From an uncultured Eubacteriales bacterium (GTDB taxonomy: Bacteria; Bacillota; Clostridia; Peptostreptococcales; Anaerovoracaceae), in the NCBI GenBank assembly GCA_902774265.1, contig CACYHR010000016.1:1-39615 (forward strand): a stretch of 39,615 bases of DNA, in the 5' to 3' direction. A program made the translations under genes and the position numbers. Positions 31,169 through 39,595 of the stretch are shown here, piece after piece; position 1 is the first letter of the stretch, and the number at the start of each line of letters is the position of its first letter. Below the pieces are notes generated by a model. That model did not search any database, was not told where the DNA came from, and saw only the letters and a list, made by a program, of their open reading frames with translations.

Positions 31169-33334
31169 ATGGAAGACATGATCAAGACGACTGAGACTAC
31201 AGAAAAGACAGAAATAAGCGGAGCTGCAGAGAGGGCTTCGGTATCCGGAAAACCTGTGATATTCGCGGGGACGACGGAAGGCCGGCAGATGTCGGAAAGA
31301 TTATCCGATGCCGGAATAGAACACATAGTCTGTGTCGCTACAGCATACGGCAATTCTGTGATGAAGGCCGGCGGCTTTGCAGATGTGAGGCAGGGCAGGC
31401 TTAATGTGTCAGAAATGGAAGCGCTGATGACAAATGAGGCTTCGATCGTATTCGATGCTACTCATCCTTATGCTTCGGAGGTGACCCGCAATATCAGAGA
31501 GGCCGCCGTAATGACCAAAACCGAATATGTCCGGATAGCGCGTAAAGAAAGCCGCGGCAGTGAGGATGGAAGCATGCACGTGTTCAGAGATGCTGCATCG
31601 TGTGCGGAAGCTCTGGCTGAGACAAAAGGCAATATCCTTCTTACAACCGGAAGTAAGGATCTGCATGTTTATGCGCAGGATGAAAAAGTAAGGAAAAGGC
31701 TGTTCGCAAGAGTGCTTCCTTCCGTGGAGAGTATAACTCTCTGTGAGGCTTTCGGATTGAAGGGAAGGCAGATCATAGCTATGCAGGGGCCTTTCAGCCG
31801 TGAGACTGATCTTGCTCTGATCAGTCAGTTCGATATACGCACTATAGTAAGCAAATCGAGCGGTTCTGCCGGCGGATATGACGAAAAGTTAGAAGCGGCA
31901 GCAGAGGCGGGGACAGATGTGTTTGTGATAGGAAGGCCTGCGGATCAGAAAGGAATTTCCGTAAACGAGGCGCTGCGGGAGCATTTCGGTATAAGGCCGC
32001 TGATGCAGGTCGATCTCGTCGGTACGGGACCGGGCAGAGCGGGACTGCTTACTGCTGAGGCGTCTGAAGCCGTAAAAAAAGCGGAGCTGCTGTTCGGGGC
32101 TCCTCGAATGATAGAACCATATAAAGAAAAACAGGCATATCCATATTACCGGGCAGCTGATATCATTCCGATTATCAGTGAAGAAAGGCCGGACAGGATC
32201 GCAGTATTGTTTTCGGGCGATACAGGGTTTTACAGCGGAGCAGCTGCTATGAAGCCTGAGCTTGAAAAATGGCTCGGTGATAACGGATTCGAATACAGCA
32301 TCAATATCCACCCGGGCATTTCTTCATATTCATATCTGGCCGCGGCTGCAGGTGTATCATATACTGATGCCGGATTCTGCAGTATACACGGCAAGTCGAC
32401 GGATGAGGATGCCATAGCCCGTGTTATCAGCACTGTCAGGAAACATCATTATAGCTTCATACTGCTTTCCGGTTCCGAAGATGTCAGGATGCTCGGCGGT
32501 CTGCTTAATGAGAACGAACTCGGTCACTGCACTGTTGTACTCGGCAGCCAGCTCTCGTATGACGATGAGATAATCGCTGCTCTGACTCCGGAGAGATGTA
32601 TTTCTGTCGTCAGAGACGGTCTGTATACGGCGCTTGTAGTGAATGATAATGCAGCTCAGCAGGATACGGAAAATACAGACGCGGTAATAATTGAGGCGGC
32701 AGAGCCTGAGACTGCCGGCGTTCTGAATCCTACAGGAAGACGCATTATGCCGGTTATCGGCGATGACAGCTTTGTTCGCGGCAGAATGCCGATGAGCAAG
32801 GAGAATATAAGGCATCTCAGCATAGTGAAGATGGATCTGAGAGATGATTCGGTCGTTTATGATATAGGAAGCGGTACCGGATCGGTAGCATGCGAGATAG
32901 CAGCGCTTGATGAAAACATCAGAGTGTACGCTGTTGAAATGAAAGAGGACGCCTGCGCCCTCATCAAACAGAATTCCGAGAGATTCGGACTGGGGAATAT
33001 AGGCATTATTTACGGTAAAGCGCCTGAAGCCTTTGCTGAACTGGAGACTCCGACACATGTGTTCATAGGAGGCAGCTCAGGCAACCTTGCGCGTATAATA
33101 GAAGCATTGAGAACTAAAGCAGAAGCTGCAGGAAGCAGGATAAGGGTGGTCGTAAATGCCGTAAGCCTCGAGACTATGGCTGCAATCCAGAGTCTGATAA
33201 AAGGAAGCGGCATAAGTGATGTCAGCATAGAGCAGGTAGCTGTAAGCAGAGCAAAAGAAATCGGGAAATATCATATGATGACGGCAGAGAATCCTGTAAT
33301 AATCGCGGCATTTACAATCGGTGGCGGTAAATGA
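31169..33334 (+). CDS. cbiJET: CbiJ-CbiE-CbiT triple fusion: precorrin-6A reductase, C5/C15 methyltransferase and decarboxylase
   Basis: One 721-residue chain covers three consecutive steps. Residues about 28-275 are CbiJ (VIFAGTTEGRQMSERLSDAGIEH, DATHPYASEVTRNIREA, LLTTGSKDL, GPFSRE), the NADH-dependent reductase. Residues about 278-495 are CbiE (MQVDLVGTGPGRAGLLTAEASEAVKKAELLFGAPRMIEPY, FSGDTGFYSGAAAM, IHPGISSYSYLAAAAGVSY), the C5/C15 methylase. Residues about 524-721 are CbiT (GDDSFVRGRMPMSKENIRHLSIVKMDL, SAM motif DIGSGTGSVACEIAALDENIRVYAVE, FIGGSSGNLARIIEAL), which methylates and decarboxylates. CbiE-CbiT fusion is common (CobL); joining CbiJ in front is less so. The first 27 residues are a Thr/Glu-rich tag. 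All three cofactor motifs look intact. Confidence 0.95.
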   Translation: MEDMIKTTETTEKTEISGAAERASVSGKPVIFAGTTEGRQMSERLSDAGIEHIVCVATAYGNSVMKAGGFADVRQGRLNVSEMEALMTNEASIVFDATHPYASEVTRNIREAAVMTKTEYVRIARKESRGSEDGSMHVFRDAASCAEALAETKGNILLTTGSKDLHVYAQDEKVRKRLFARVLPSVESITLCEAFGLKGRQIIAMQGPFSRETDLALISQFDIRTIVSKSSGSAGGYDEKLEAAAEAGTDVFVIGRPADQKGISVNEALREHFGIRPLMQVDLVGTGPGRAGLLTAEASEAVKKAELLFGAPRMIEPYKEKQAYPYYRAADIIPIISEERPDRIAVLFSGDTGFYSGAAAMKPELEKWLGDNGFEYSINIHPGISSYSYLAAAAGVSYTDAGFCSIHGKSTDEDAIARVISTVRKHHYSFILLSGSEDVRMLGGLLNENELGHCTVVLGSQLSYDDEIIAALTPERCISVVRDGLYTALVVNDNAAQQDTENTDAVIIEAAEPETAGVLNPTGRRIMPVIGDDSFVRGRMPMSKENIRHLSIVKMDLRDDSVVYDIGSGTGSVACEIAALDENIRVYAVEMKEDACALIKQNSERFGLGNIGIIYGKAPEAFAELETPTHVFIGGSSGNLARIIEALRTKAEAAGSRIRVVVNAVSLETMAAIQSLIKGSGISDVSIEQVAVSRAKEIGKYHMMTAENPVIIAAFTIGGGK

Positions 33335-34842
33335 ATCGTTTCCGCATAATGACAGCGGCTGTTTCGAGCGGGAGCGGCAAGACTATTATCACATGCGGCC
33401 TGCTGTCCTTTATGAAGAACAGGGGACTGAATGTCAGCTCGTTCAAATGCGGACCGGATTATATTGATCCGATGTTCCATCGCAGGGTGCTCGGTATCCC
33501 GGGAGGCAATCTGGATACTTTTTTCGCCGGCGAAAATGAGATACGCAGCCTTGCTGCCGGCAGAACAAGTGATGACGCTGATGACGGATATGCAGTGATA
33601 GAAGGCGTGATGGGTATATATGACGGCATCGCGTCAGCTGCAGGAACGGGCGCATCGGGATCGTGTTATGAGGTAGCGAAGATAACGGAGACGCCTGTAG
33701 TGCTTATCGTGAATAGCCGGGGCATGGGGCAGACTGTGATCTCTGTCATCAGAGGCATTCTGGCAGATGACAGGGAATGTCTGATAAGGGGGATCATTCT
33801 GAACAGGATATCCCCTCATTATTATGAACAAATAAAACCTTTGCTGGTAAGCGCCCTTGATGAGATAAGCAGACGGCGCGGCGTCAGTGCAGAGCTGCTC
33901 GGAGGTATCCCGACGGCAGAGAACATAAAGCTCGAAAGCCGTCATCTCGGACTCATGATGCCTCATGAAATAGAAGATTTACAGGAACAGATAAAGAATG
34001 CAGAAAGACTGATAGCCGATAATCTGGATACCGGAAGGCTGCTTGAGATAATGTCCGGGGCCGGATCTCTTATAACGGAGGATAAGACTGCGGTATATCA
34101 CAGCTGTCATAATGAGGAGTCCCTACGCTGTTCGGCTCCGGGGACAGATCTGCATGACGGCAGCATAAGCGTTGAAAAAACCGGAGTAATAAACAGCGAC
34201 GCGCCGGTACTGGCGGTCGCACGGGATGAGGCATTTTGTTTTTATTACGAAGAGAACCTCCGGATGCTGGAACAGAACGGCATACGGATAAAGGAATTCT
34301 CGCCTCTTCATGACAGATGCCTGCCTGAGGATGCAGACGGAATACTGCTCGGAGGAGGATATCCCGAGCTGTACGCTGAGACTCTGAGCGGCAACACAGG
34401 CATGAGAGTATCTGTTCGCGATGCAATAAGAGGAGGAATGCCGAGCCTTGCGGAATGCGGCGGCTTTATGTATCTTCTTGAGATGCTTGAGGACAGCGGG
34501 GACAAACTCCGGCCCATGGCCGGCGTGCTCAGAGGAACAGCATCGAACAGAGGCAGACTCGGAAGATTCGGATATATCACGCTGCACGACAGGGGAATGT
34601 CCGATGAGACTCTTATAACGGGGCTTTGCATCAAAGGCCACGAATTCCATTATTTCGACAGCGATAACAACGGCAGTGCCGCTGTCGCAGTCAAACCGGG
34701 CAGCGGCAGATCGTGGGAATGCATGCATGCAGGTCCCGGACATCTGTGGGGCTATCCGCATCTCTACTATCCTTCGTGTCCTGAATTAGTGGAGAGATTC
34801 AGAAAGCGTATGATCGCTTTTGCGAAATACAGCAGAGCATAG
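33331..34842 (+). CDS. cbiA: Cobyrinic acid a,c-diamide synthase CbiA
   Basis: Amidates the a and c side chains with glutamine and ATP. 503 residues, starting within the preceding stop (ATGA). ATP domain: AAVSSGSGKTIITCGLLSFMKNRGLNVSSFKCGPDYIDPMFHRRVLG near 6-52, VIEGVMGIYDGIA near 90. Amidotransferase domain from about 285: LLGGGYPELYAETLSGN near 341, nucleophile cysteine in LAECGGFMYLLE near 371, and GHEFHYFD near 433. The pairing of this enzyme with the separate CobQ earlier completes side-chain amidation. Confidence 0.96.
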   Translation: MNRFRIMTAAVSSGSGKTIITCGLLSFMKNRGLNVSSFKCGPDYIDPMFHRRVLGIPGGNLDTFFAGENEIRSLAAGRTSDDADDGYAVIEGVMGIYDGIASAAGTGASGSCYEVAKITETPVVLIVNSRGMGQTVISVIRGILADDRECLIRGIILNRISPHYYEQIKPLLVSALDEISRRRGVSAELLGGIPTAENIKLESRHLGLMMPHEIEDLQEQIKNAERLIADNLDTGRLLEIMSGAGSLITEDKTAVYHSCHNEESLRCSAPGTDLHDGSISVEKTGVINSDAPVLAVARDEAFCFYYEENLRMLEQNGIRIKEFSPLHDRCLPEDADGILLGGGYPELYAETLSGNTGMRVSVRDAIRGGMPSLAECGGFMYLLEMLEDSGDKLRPMAGVLRGTASNRGRLGRFGYITLHDRGMSDETLITGLCIKGHEFHYFDSDNNGSAAVAVKPGSGRSWECMHAGPGHLWGYPHLYYPSCPELVERFRKRMIAFAKYSRA

Positions 34843-34887
34843 TCGATGCACTAAGCACAGTTATGATGATAAACAGACTGCTGAGAG

Positions 34888-34930
34888 GAAGCAGGCAGCT
34901 TTGAAGCAGGCAGGCGTTTGAAGCAGGTAG
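34888..34930 (+). repeat. Three short direct repeats of GAAGCAGGCAG
   Basis: Copies start at 34888, 34903 and 34920; the last has T for C at position nine. They fill the 92-base gap between cbiA and the VWA gene and supply its only weak ribosome site (AGGTAGG). Confidence 0.7.
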
Positions 34931-34934
34931 GATA

Positions 34935-36308
34935 ATGAAGAAAGATAATGCTGCGGCGGCAAATGAGGGTAAGGCAGCCGCTCTTGCGGAGGAAGTGCTG
35001 GATATGACGAGAAACAGGCTGCTTGTCAGCCTGCGTTTTCTTGATGTGGCACTCAATATGCAGAGCCGTAGGATTTACGGCAGCAGTATCGCGGCAGACG
35101 GCAGCAGCATTTATTATTCGCCTCTTTATATACTCAGAACATACAGGGATTCGCCCGAAGAACTTACAAGGGAGTATCTTCATGTCGTACTGCATTCGGT
35201 TTTCATGCATCCGTATCTCGGCGGAAGACAGGACCGGCAGAAATGGGATCTTGCGTGCGATATCGCTGTAGAGGCGGCAATAAACGATCTCGGTCTCGCA
35301 TGTGTGAGGAGCAGCCGCGGAGAACGGCAGACCGCTGTTCTGAAAAAGATGAAGAGGGAGATAAGGCCGCTGACGGCCGTGAGGATTTATCGGGAACTGG
35401 TTTCGGGAAATATATCGCAGAATATATCGCAGAAGAAAACAGATGAACTGATAAGCATTTTTTCTCCGGACGATCACAGTGTCTGGTATGAAGGCGACAG
35501 CAGCGAATTATCAGGAAACACGAGAGCTTCTCAGCTGACAGGCGTAAACACGGATGATAATACCATTGATCCGGATAAGTGGAAGGATATCGCAAGGCGC
35601 ATAGATATGGAACTTGAAATGTTCGCAAAAGTACGGGGCGCCGCAGCGGGGACTCTTGTACAGAATATCAGAGATGTCGTCCGTGAACGATGTGATTATG
35701 CTGATTTTCTGAGGAAATTTGCCGCGTTCGGCGAGGAGATCCGGCCTTCGGAAGATGAATTCGATTATATATATTACACATACGGGCTGTCGCATTACGG
35801 CAATATGCCTCTGATAGAGCCTGTAGAGTACCGTGAGGATCACAGGATCAGGGATTTTGTGATCGCGGTGGATACATCGGGATCCGTTGCGGGTGATGAG
35901 GTTCAGACCTTTATCAGCAGGACCTGCAGCATACTTAAGCAGCAGGATTCTTTTTTCAGAGAGATAAACATACATATCGTGCAGTGTGATTCCGAAATAC
36001 AGAGTGATTATGTCATCAGAAAGACTGCAGATATCGACAGATATCTTGAGGAGATGGAAATAAAGGGTCTGGGCGGTACGGATTTCAGACCTGTATTTGA
36101 TTATGTGAACGGTCTTATCAATGCCGGTGCGTTCAGCGACCTGAAGGGACTGATATATTTCACTGACGGCCTCGGCATTTTTCCTGAAACAAAGCCTCCT
36201 TACAGGACTGCCTTTGTGTTTGCCGATGACGGCAGCAGCCATCCGAAGGTACCGGCATGGGCGATAAGGGCAGTTATAGACCGTGATGAACTCAGAGAGG
36301 ACAGATAA
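34935..36308 (+). CDS. VWA-like protein with degenerate metallopeptidase-like N-domain (DUF2201-type)
   Basis: 457 residues. The N-terminal half resembles the putative metallopeptidase region of DUF2201 proteins: REYLHVVLHSVFMHP at 79-93 followed by WDLACDIAVEAAINDLGL. Where such proteins often read HEVLH, this has REYLH (Arg79), so peptidase activity is doubtful. The C-terminal part (about 305-455) is a von Willebrand A fold with a full metal-ion-dependent adhesion site: DTSGS near 313, GGTDF near 380 and TDG near 410. Such VWA proteins act with MoxR-type AAA+ ATPases, and the next gene is exactly that, with overlapping TAATG. The pair is laid out like the ATPase and VWA subunits of Mg- or Co-chelatases, but no large chelatase subunit is present. 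Role in B12 metabolism is inference from position. Confidence 0.85.
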   Translation: MKKDNAAAANEGKAAALAEEVLDMTRNRLLVSLRFLDVALNMQSRRIYGSSIAADGSSIYYSPLYILRTYRDSPEELTREYLHVVLHSVFMHPYLGGRQDRQKWDLACDIAVEAAINDLGLACVRSSRGERQTAVLKKMKREIRPLTAVRIYRELVSGNISQNISQKKTDELISIFSPDDHSVWYEGDSSELSGNTRASQLTGVNTDDNTIDPDKWKDIARRIDMELEMFAKVRGAAAGTLVQNIRDVVRERCDYADFLRKFAAFGEEIRPSEDEFDYIYYTYGLSHYGNMPLIEPVEYREDHRIRDFVIAVDTSGSVAGDEVQTFISRTCSILKQQDSFFREINIHIVQCDSEIQSDYVIRKTADIDRYLEEMEIKGLGGTDFRPVFDYVNGLINAGAFSDLKGLIYFTDGLGIFPETKPPYRTAFVFADDGSSHPKVPAWAIRAVIDRDELREDR

Positions 36309-37858
36309 TGAACATCAGCAAGGCCAAAATACAGATAAAAAATGCGGTCAGAGCATATCTGAGCCGCGATGCAAACGGCGACTATGTGATCCCGACAGAG
36401 AAACAGCGGCCGGTACTGCTGATCGGCCCGCCGGGTATAGGCAAGACTGCGGTAATGGAGCAGATCGCTTCGGAACTCGGAATAGGGATAATGGCGTATT
36501 CCATGACTCACCATACGCGTCAGAGCGCCATAGGACTTCCGTTCATTTCGCACAGAAAATATAACGGTGTCGAATATGATGTTACGGAATATACAATGAG
36601 CGAGATCATCGCGTCGATATACGATCTGATGGAGGAGACCGGAGTCAGAGAGGGCATCCTGTTTCTCGACGAAATCAACTGTGTCTCGGAGACTCTCGCG
36701 CCTCTTATGCTGCAGCTGCTGCAGTACAAGGTCTTCGGGCGGCACAGGATACCTGACGGCTGGATCATAACGGCTGCAGGAAATCCTCCTGAGTACAACG
36801 ATTCCGTACGGGAATTCGATATTGTTACTCTGGACAGGGTGAAGAAGATCGATGTTGAACCTGACTACGAAGCCTGGAAAGGCTATGCGGCCGGTGCTGG
36901 GATTCATCCTGCTGTCACGGCTTTTCTGGATGGCCGCAGGGACAGGTTTTATTCAGTAGAGACCACGGTGTCAGGAAGGAGGATAGTAACGCCGAGAGGC
37001 TGGGAAGACCTTTCCGGTATGCTGAGGCTGTATGAGCAGAACAGCATCGATGCCGACAGGGATCTGATGATACAGTATCTGCAGGATCCGGAGACCGCAT
37101 CGGAATTTGCCGTATATTATGATTTGTACAGAAAATATCAGAGCGAATATCCCGTATCAGACATCCTGAGCGGGAAATACAGCGAAGAGATAAGGCAAAG
37201 GGCAGCGGAAGCCGGATTCGATGAGGTTTATACACTGACGGGACTGCTTCTCGAAAGAGTAAAAGAGGATGTGCGGGACTGTCTTGATGAGCTGCATTCA
37301 GCTGAGAAGCTCAGAGAATATATTCACGAATATAAAAGCAGTGCGGATGATCAGACCAGTCCGTCTGAAAACATGGACCGCATCGCTGCCCGTGTCCGCG
37401 ATGAACTTGCTGCAGCTGCCAAAGCAGGTTCGATAAGCAGAAATGAAAGAGCTGTTATGCGAAAGACCGCGGACATGCTGACTGATCTCGCGATGAAGAT
37501 CTCCCGGGTTTCCGGCTATGATGAATCATTTGATATGATCAGGAATTCATATTCGGAGATCGTAAGGAATATCAATGATGAAGTGTCGGTGTCCCGCGGA
37601 AATATGTCGGGGCTTATAAAATTTGCGGAAGACTGCTGGGGAGACGGAAGGGAAATGCTTCTGATCGTAACGGAACTCACAGCGGACCCGTCGTGCGTGG
37701 ATTTCATATACCGCTTCGGATGCGAAGAATATTTCAGACATAACGAGAGTCTTCTTACGGGTGAGATAAAGAGCAGGATAGATGAGAAGCTGGCGGAGCT
37801 CGAACTGTATACAAATAGTGGCGAAACCGGGACAGATCATACGGGAGGAAGATTTTGA
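36308..37858 (+). CDS. MoxR-type AAA+ ATPase
   Basis: 516 residues. The AAA+ module occupies about 30-300: Walker A GPPGIGKTAV near 39-47, Walker B ILFLDEINCVSETLAPLMLQLLQ near 117-139, sensor 1 GWIITAAGNPPEYND near 155, arginine-finger region FDIVTLDRVKKIDVEPDYEAW. This order (EIN, sensor GNP, DRV) is that of the MoxR/RavA group. Residues 330-516 are a helical acidic tail with coiled-coil character and no recognised domain. Its start overlaps the VWA stop, so the two are made together. Expected to be a hexameric ring that, with the VWA partner, remodels or loads metal or cofactor into a client. It is the last gene of the B12 locus. Confidence 0.9.
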   Translation: MNISKAKIQIKNAVRAYLSRDANGDYVIPTEKQRPVLLIGPPGIGKTAVMEQIASELGIGIMAYSMTHHTRQSAIGLPFISHRKYNGVEYDVTEYTMSEIIASIYDLMEETGVREGILFLDEINCVSETLAPLMLQLLQYKVFGRHRIPDGWIITAAGNPPEYNDSVREFDIVTLDRVKKIDVEPDYEAWKGYAAGAGIHPAVTAFLDGRRDRFYSVETTVSGRRIVTPRGWEDLSGMLRLYEQNSIDADRDLMIQYLQDPETASEFAVYYDLYRKYQSEYPVSDILSGKYSEEIRQRAAEAGFDEVYTLTGLLLERVKEDVRDCLDELHSAEKLREYIHEYKSSADDQTSPSENMDRIAARVRDELAAAAKAGSISRNERAVMRKTADMLTDLAMKISRVSGYDESFDMIRNSYSEIVRNINDEVSVSRGNMSGLIKFAEDCWGDGREMLLIVTELTADPSCVDFIYRFGCEEYFRHNESLLTGEIKSRIDEKLAELELYTNSGETGTDHTGGRF

Positions 37859-38176
37859 GTTCGGGGATCCGGACTGAAAAGACGCCTTGTATGTTGTGTA
37901 AACACGTTGCATAAACAATAATCATATTTAATATGCTGTTAAGTATAACTGAATAAATAGGCTGTTCCTGTGAAATGACACAATAAACATCTGAGATGCT
38001 TGTTGCTTTTATATAATTATAGATTTGTTTAATAATTAACGCAGAAACAGCAGCTTCGAAATAATTTTACATTTAAGCAAAAACAAATTAAACTGGTTAA
38101 CGCTGTGTAAAAATGCAGCTTTTTATTTGTTATGAAATATCAGGTATAAATCAAAGGAAAAGGAGTTATTTCAAAC
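37859..38176 (+). other. AT-rich intergenic region between the B12 locus and the antiporter
   Basis: No gene. Apart from the hairpin listed separately it holds an A/T-rich stretch with several -10-like words (TATAAT near 38012; TTAAAC at 38088-38093 lies 16 bases after TTTACA at 38066-38071) that could serve the antiporter. The ribosome site AAAAGGAG lies about eleven bases before the next ATG. Confidence 0.4.
37981..38012 (+). terminator. Possible terminator of the B12 locus
   Basis: CAATAAACATC (37981-37991) and GATGCTTGTTG (37994-38004) pair imperfectly, with CATC/GATG at the core, followed by CTTTTAT. The loop is only TGA, so stability is modest. Confidence 0.4.
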
Positions 38177-39535
38177 ATGAACAATCAGAAAAAAGGCAAC
38201 GGACTGGCACTGGTACCATTCGCTGTTTTCATTGTCATCTACCTCGGCGCAGGAATCGTACTGCAGTCCAAGGGTGTAGAGATGGCATTCTACCAGTTCC
38301 CTGCAGTAGTAGCAATGTTTATTGCTGTTCTCGTAGCATTCGCTATGAATTACAAGGCAGGCATCAACGCTAACTTCAGCATCTTTGCAAAGGGCGCAGC
38401 CAACGAAGATGTAATGGCAATGCTCATGATCTACCTGCTCGCAGGAGCTTTCTCTGCAGTAGCAGGCGCTATGGGCGGAGTAGATGCTACGGTCAACATG
38501 GGTGTTTCGATCATACCTTCATCTCTGCTTACAGCAGGACTCTTCGTTATCGCAGCATTCCTCGCTACAGCAACAGGAACATCGATGGGTACGATCGGAG
38601 CTCTCGTTCCTATCGCACTCGGTGTTGTAGACAAGGCCGGACTCAGCCTCCCGCTCGTTATGGCAGCTGTAGTATCCGGAGCTATGTTCGGAGACAACCT
38701 GTCCATGATCTCGGATACGACTATCGCAGCTACAAGGACTCAGAAGGTAGAACTCAAAGATAAGTTCAGAACTAACTTCTGGATCTCGCTTCCTGCAGCA
38801 GTAGTTACTATCCTGCTGCTAGTCATCTTCGGCAGGCCTGATACAGCACAGGCTCTCACAGTTGAGCCGTTCTCGTTTATTAAGGTAATCCCTTATCTGC
38901 TCGTACTCATCCTTGCCCTTATTGGCATGAATGTATTCGCAGTACTGACTATCGGTATCTTCTCAGCAGGAATTATCGGAATGGCTTACGGTGACATCAC
39001 ATTCATGGATTTCGCAGTCAAGATCTGGGAAGGTTTCCAGGGCATGATCGAGGTATTCCTCCTGTCCATGTTCTGCGGCGGTATCGCTGAGATGGCTAAG
39101 CACTACGGCGGTCTTGACTGGCTCATTGACAAACTGTCAAAGACTTTCAAAGGCAAGAAATCCGCACAGGTCGGTCTCTCCGCTCTTGCAGCACTGACTG
39201 ACATGGCTACAGCCAACAACACTGTTGCTATCATAGTTGACGGACCTATGGCCCGCGAGATCAGCGAGAAGTACGACATCGACCCTAGAAAGACAGCTTC
39301 CATCCTCGACATGTTCACATGCATCATGCAGGGCATTATCCCTTACGGAGCTCAGTTCCTCGTAGTTGCAAGCATGTGTGAGGGAAGAGTAAGCCCGCTC
39401 GACATCATTCCGAGAAACTGGTATCTCTTCCTCCTTGCAGGATTCGCTATCCTTTCGTACTTCATGCCTTGGTATGAGAAAATCACTCTCAAGGGCAAGT
39501 GGGACTGGAAGAATAACAAAGTAGTAAACGAGTAA
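38177..39535 (+). CDS. NhaC-family Na+/H+ (or organic-solute) antiporter
   Basis: A 452-residue inner-membrane protein with about eleven to twelve hydrophobic helices. Signature segments are GTSMGTIGALVPIALGVVDKAGL near 133-155, GAMFGDNLSMISDTTIAATRTQ near 170-191 (the helix with acidic residues typical of NhaC), and ALTDMATANNTVAIIVDGPMAREI with GIIPYGAQFLVVAS in the second half, a repeat-like echo of the first. The family exchanges Na+ for protons, and some members swap amino acids or organic acids. Codon use is strongly biased like gdhA, so it is probably abundant. It has its own leader and ribosome site and is separate from the B12 genes; the substrate cannot be told from sequence. Confidence 0.9.
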   Translation: MNNQKKGNGLALVPFAVFIVIYLGAGIVLQSKGVEMAFYQFPAVVAMFIAVLVAFAMNYKAGINANFSIFAKGAANEDVMAMLMIYLLAGAFSAVAGAMGGVDATVNMGVSIIPSSLLTAGLFVIAAFLATATGTSMGTIGALVPIALGVVDKAGLSLPLVMAAVVSGAMFGDNLSMISDTTIAATRTQKVELKDKFRTNFWISLPAAVVTILLLVIFGRPDTAQALTVEPFSFIKVIPYLLVLILALIGMNVFAVLTIGIFSAGIIGMAYGDITFMDFAVKIWEGFQGMIEVFLLSMFCGGIAEMAKHYGGLDWLIDKLSKTFKGKKSAQVGLSALAALTDMATANNTVAIIVDGPMAREISEKYDIDPRKTASILDMFTCIMQGIIPYGAQFLVVASMCEGRVSPLDIIPRNWYLFLLAGFAILSYFMPWYEKITLKGKWDWKNNKVVNE

Positions 39536-39569
39536 GTTATAGATTCCATTTAGTTTAATAGCAGTCTGG

Positions 39570-39595
39570 TGCCGGAGCCGGTAGTGGTTCCGGCA
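39570..39595 (+). terminator. Hairpin after the antiporter gene
   Basis: TGCCGGA and TCCGGCA pair perfectly, extended by CC/GG across one mismatch. No T tract follows before the window ends, so it may be a stabilising hairpin instead. Confidence 0.5.

Noticed and set aside
34935-37858. Reading the VWA/AAA+ pair as CobT and CobS of the aerobic cobaltochelatase
   Set aside because: The AAA+ module is of MoxR type with a long tail, the VWA protein has a DUF2201-like N-domain, and no CobN is present; only functional analogy is supported.
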